64,000 nucleotides of DNA, from NCBI RefSeq assembly GCF_012849095.1, contig NZ_CP051680.1, positions 3,560,501-3,624,500 of the forward strand. Direction: 5' to 3'. Numbering within the stretch: position 1 is the stretch's first letter; every line of letters begins with the position of its first letter. A model generated the notes under the pieces. The model saw nothing but the letters and a program-made list of their open reading frames with translations, searched no databases and had not been told where the DNA came from. The stretch comes from Cohnella herbarum (GTDB lineage Bacteria; Bacillota; Bacilli; Paenibacillales; Paenibacillaceae). Positions 61,637 to 64,000 of this stretch are shown in pieces. The translations under genes and the position numbers were made by a program.

Positions 61637-62776
61637 TCACTTAATCATCTCTTCGTAAAGCTTGGTTGTCATCTCCGAGGGCTTAATTTGCAATTCCTCT
61701 AGCTTGTGAGCAAGTCTCCGGTATACGGACAAAACTTGGTCATTCCTGCCCAGGCAATGGTACCCTTTCATTAACAAGCGGTAGGCCCCCTCCTCATAGG
61801 GAGAATGATCGATCGTCAACTCGGCCATCGTGACCGCTTTATCGTATTCCCTAAGTTTAATATATGCCTCCGTTAGAGTCGATCTCCATTGCGACGCCGA
61901 TTTATCGTATTGCTCCATCTCTTGTTCCGCCCACACGTAATCTTCGTCTTTCAGCAGCGGTCCTTCATAGAGAAGCAAAGCTTGTTCAATCTCGGCACAA
62001 TCAGGACTCTCTAATTTTTTCAACCTATTCAAGTGCTCCCTAAAGATTCGGACATCGATTTCCACCCGTTCGGGATCGAGATAATATCTCTCGTTCTCGT
62101 ACTTCAGAACGCCGTCGAAACCCAATTGCTTCATATTCTTTCTAAGCAGGCTAATGCAAGTGTGCAAATAAACCTTCGCTTTATGAAAGCTGTCTTCAGG
62201 CCATAAATTTTCGATAATGAGATCGCGATGAACGCGGCTGTCTTCCTGCACCGCCAAGTAAGCCATCAGTTCCTTCTCTTTCGAAGTTCGCCATTTCATT
62301 CTCGGCCCATCGTCGATTCCGGCGAAATACTGGCCGAACAGCCGAATCGTCAGCATGGGAGCGTCAGGGGCTTCGTTGACCAAGGCGGCATGCTCGGCGA
62401 CAATGCCGGACCGGGCATTTTCCTTCTGTATTCTTGCGATAGTCTTAGCCAATCTATCCATTTCCAGCGGCTTCAGAATATAATCGATTGCCGCGTGCTC
62501 GAATGCGGATATCGCGTATTGGTCATAGGCGGTCACGAAAACGATTTGAACGTCGTTATTGTCGTTTCTTACGATTTCCGCAAGCTCCAATCCGTTCATT
62601 TCCGGCATCTCGATATCGAGAAACAGGACGTCGGGGCGAAGCATCTTAAGCTTACGAATAGCATCGAAGCCATTGCTCGAACGGCCGATCACTTCGACCT
62701 CGCCGGTTCGTTGTAGAAACAGCTCCAATATATTAAGCGCATGCTCCTCGTCATCCACTACAAATGCTTTAATCAT
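61637..62776 (-). CDS. Response regulator with winged-helix and BTAD domains
   Basis: 379 residues. Receiver domain (1-120) with acidic pocket FVVDDEEH, phosphoacceptor in FLDIEMPEMNG and Lys in YILKPLE; an OmpR-like winged helix (about 150-240: TSKEKELMAYLAVQEDSRVH and VYLHTCISLLRKNMKQLG); and a bacterial transcriptional activator domain with TPR-like helices (about 245-379: YDKAVTMAELTIDHSPYEEG). This SARP-like layout is typical of regulators partnered with 7TM or hybrid kinases in Paenibacillaceae. Starts 50 bases after the kinase stop, so same operon. Target genes unknown. Confidence 0.9.
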   Translation of the reverse strand: MIKAFVVDDEEHALNILELFLQRTGEVEVIGRSSNGFDAIRKLKMLRPDVLFLDIEMPEMNGLELAEIVRNDNNDVQIVFVTAYDQYAISAFEHAAIDYILKPLEMDRLAKTIARIQKENARSGIVAEHAALVNEAPDAPMLTIRLFGQYFAGIDDGPRMKWRTSKEKELMAYLAVQEDSRVHRDLIIENLWPEDSFHKAKVYLHTCISLLRKNMKQLGFDGVLKYENERYYLDPERVEIDVRIFREHLNRLKKLESPDCAEIEQALLLYEGPLLKDEDYVWAEQEMEQYDKSASQWRSTLTEAYIKLREYDKAVTMAELTIDHSPYEEGAYRLLMKGYHCLGRNDQVLSVYRRLAHKLEELQIKPSEMTTKLYEEMIK

Positions 62777-62826
62777 CTAGTTTGCTCACCCCGATAGAAT
62801 ATGGACAAAGATATGCTTGCCTCAGA

Positions 62827-64000
62827 TCACGAATACGCTAGCGGAAGCCAAATCGTAACCTTCGTTCCAACGCCCCGTTCGCTTTCCACGACGGGCGTTC
62901 TTCCGGTCATATGCGCCACGCGGCGCGTAATGTTGCGGAAGCCGACGCCTTGCTCCTGCTTGCCGACTTCCATGATGGCCCGTACTTGTTCCGCCGTCAT
63001 GCCGATTCCATCGTCCTCCACGACGACGCGCACGAACTCGCCTTCCTGATGGATCGTCAACCGAACGGTGCCACCGCTAAGCTTCTTCGATACGCCATGC
63101 CGAATGGCGTTCTCCACCAAAGGCTCGATCGTCAGCGGCATGACTTGGCACCCTAACAGCTCCTTGTCGACATCGAATTCGACGCGAACGCGATCTCCGA
63201 ACCGCGCCTTCTCGATATCCACGTAAGCCTGGATAAGCTCCATTTCCTTGCTCAGATTAACGGTCTCTTCCGTATTGTCCAGATGGAAAATAATGCGCAA
63301 ATATCGGCTGAAAATACTCAGCAGCTCGCCCGCCCGTACGCCGTCCGTATAACAGAGAGACATGATCGTGCCTAGCGCGTTATATAAAAAATGCGGCTTA
63401 ATCTGCGACCGAAGAAACGCCATCTCGTTCACTGCCGCTTCCTTGACCAAGCGTTTCATAGACAACAGCGTGTTTACCCGAACCCGGATTTCGCCGGGAT
63501 CGAGCGGCCGCGTAATAAAGTCGCTGCCTCCGGCCGAGATGCCCGCTTCGATATCCGCGGACGTGTTGCGGGTACCGATGAGGAGTACCGGCATCTCCGC
63601 TTGCGTAAAATGCTGCCGAATCCGGCGGCACAATTCATAACCGTTATCGCCCGGAAGCATGACATCGATAAGTACCAGATCCGGCCGATCCATCCGCGTA
63701 ACCTGAGCATAAGCCTCCTTGTCCGTTCCGGCGCAGTAAGCTTCGTAGCCCTCCGATGTCAGCATGCCGTAGAGGTGCTCAACGTCTACCGGATCCGCGG
63801 AGGCGATTAAGATTTTGGAGGCTCCTTCTTTCGCTTGTCGCGGTTCGGGAATGACGTTCCCGGCAAACGGATGCACCGATTCCTCATTGCCCGCGGCAAT
63901 CTCCATTAGACTCTCTGACGCCTCCGGCAAAGCGATTTCCAATGTTCCGTCCGTCTCGTTCGGACCGAACTTCCCTCCCATGAGCTCTGTCAGTTCGTTC
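62827..64000 (-). CDS. Hybrid sensor histidine kinase, N-terminus beyond window edge
   Basis: At least 390 residues visible; the frame is open to the right edge, so this is the C-terminal part of a longer protein. Visible: a receiver domain (ILIASADPVDVEHLYGMLTS with phosphoacceptor LVLIDVMLPGDNG and Lys/Arg region FITRPLD), a LytS/YesM-type phosphoacceptor segment RSQIKPHFLYNALGTIMSL and a HATPase domain (IEPLVENAIRHGVSK, DDGIGM, QGVGFRNITRRV). An internal ATG at 63981 has no ribosome site. The usual complete architecture would add an extracytoplasmic sensor, helices and a first kinase module upstream, but this is not visible here. Confidence 0.88.
   Translation of the reverse strand, partial: NELTELMGGKFGPNETDGTLEIALPEASESLMEIAAGNEESVHPFAGNVIPEPRQAKEGASKILIASADPVDVEHLYGMLTSEGYEAYCAGTDKEAYAQVTRMDRPDLVLIDVMLPGDNGYELCRRIRQHFTQAEMPVLLIGTRNTSADIEAGISAGGSDFITRPLDPGEIRVRVNTLLSMKRLVKEAAVNEMAFLRSQIKPHFLYNALGTIMSLCYTDGVRAGELLSIFSRYLRIIFHLDNTEETVNLSKEMELIQAYVDIEKARFGDRVRVEFDVDKELLGCQVMPLTIEPLVENAIRHGVSKKLSGGTVRLTIHQEGEFVRVVVEDDGIGMTAEQVRAIMEVGKQEQGVGFRNITRRVAHMTGRTPVVESERGVGTKVTIWLPLAYS

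Overview
The window looks like the chromosome of a Paenibacillaceae bacterium (Paenibacillus or Cohnella type). The evidence is many YesM/YesN-type two-component systems next to CUT1 sugar ABC transporters that lack their own ATPase, large secreted glycoside hydrolases (one with SLH anchoring repeats), a YjcZ-type small sporulation protein, AGGAGG-type ribosome sites with frequent GTG/TTG starts, and cre, Fur and CIRCE operators of the Bacillales type. The genus is inferred from gene content only. No rRNA or tRNA gene was seen.

Layout. 1-1.3 kb: N-terminal part of a YesM-like sensor kinase running off the left edge. 1.6-5.6 kb: Fur-controlled iron/heme uptake operon (binding lipoprotein, permease, ATPase, HugZ-like protein, DinB protein). 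5.7-21.2 kb: a long minus-strand polysaccharide locus (GH106-like hydrolase, arabinose/fucose-isomerase-like protein, binding protein, two permeases, YesM/YesN pair, GH26 mannanase, SGNH esterase), with a divergent AraC regulator at 21.4 kb. 22.3-25.3 kb: surface-anchored GH5 cellulase-type enzyme with promoter and cre, and YpsA. 25.6-29.4 kb: plus-strand operon with a Gfo/Idh/MocA dehydrogenase, two sugar-phosphate isomerase-like proteins and an AraC regulator. 29.4-32.0 kb: a composite array of short tandem repeats interrupted by an intact IS3-family element. 32.0-42.6 kb: DUF5107/TPR protein and CUT1 transporter, divergent from a kinase-regulator-lipoprotein operon. 42.7-43.7 kb: lipoate-protein ligase. 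43.8-44.7 kb: a second repeat array. 44.7-48.3 kb: small conserved proteins, a cytosine-deaminase-like amidohydrolase and a secreted protein. 48.5-56.8 kb: a rhamnoside locus with a GntR/LacI-type regulator, transporter, binding protein and GH78 rhamnosidase, in which one permease is fused to an extracytoplasmic beta-propeller. 56.9-58.8 kb: htpG with a CIRCE operator. 59.3-61.2 kb: yjcZ-like small gene and catalase. 61.6-64 kb: BTAD-type response regulator and a hybrid kinase running off the right edge.

How it works together. Most genes serve capture of plant polysaccharide: secreted enzymes cut mannan, glucan and rhamnosides, binding lipoproteins and CUT1 permeases import the products, and YesM/YesN, AraC and GntR/LacI regulators sense them. 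Three cre-type sites that match the consensus well and two weaker ones put several of these genes under probable CcpA control. No transporter ATPase is encoded beside the sugar permeases, so a shared MsmX-type ATPase is inferred.

Most unusual: (1) five or more different families of short tandem repeats that all have a period of 51-52 bp, most carry a small palindrome per unit, and mostly lie between convergent gene ends; (2) the propeller-permease fusion; (3) a compact intergenic element at 6.8-6.9 kb with mutually exclusive stems; (4) CIRCE control of htpG.
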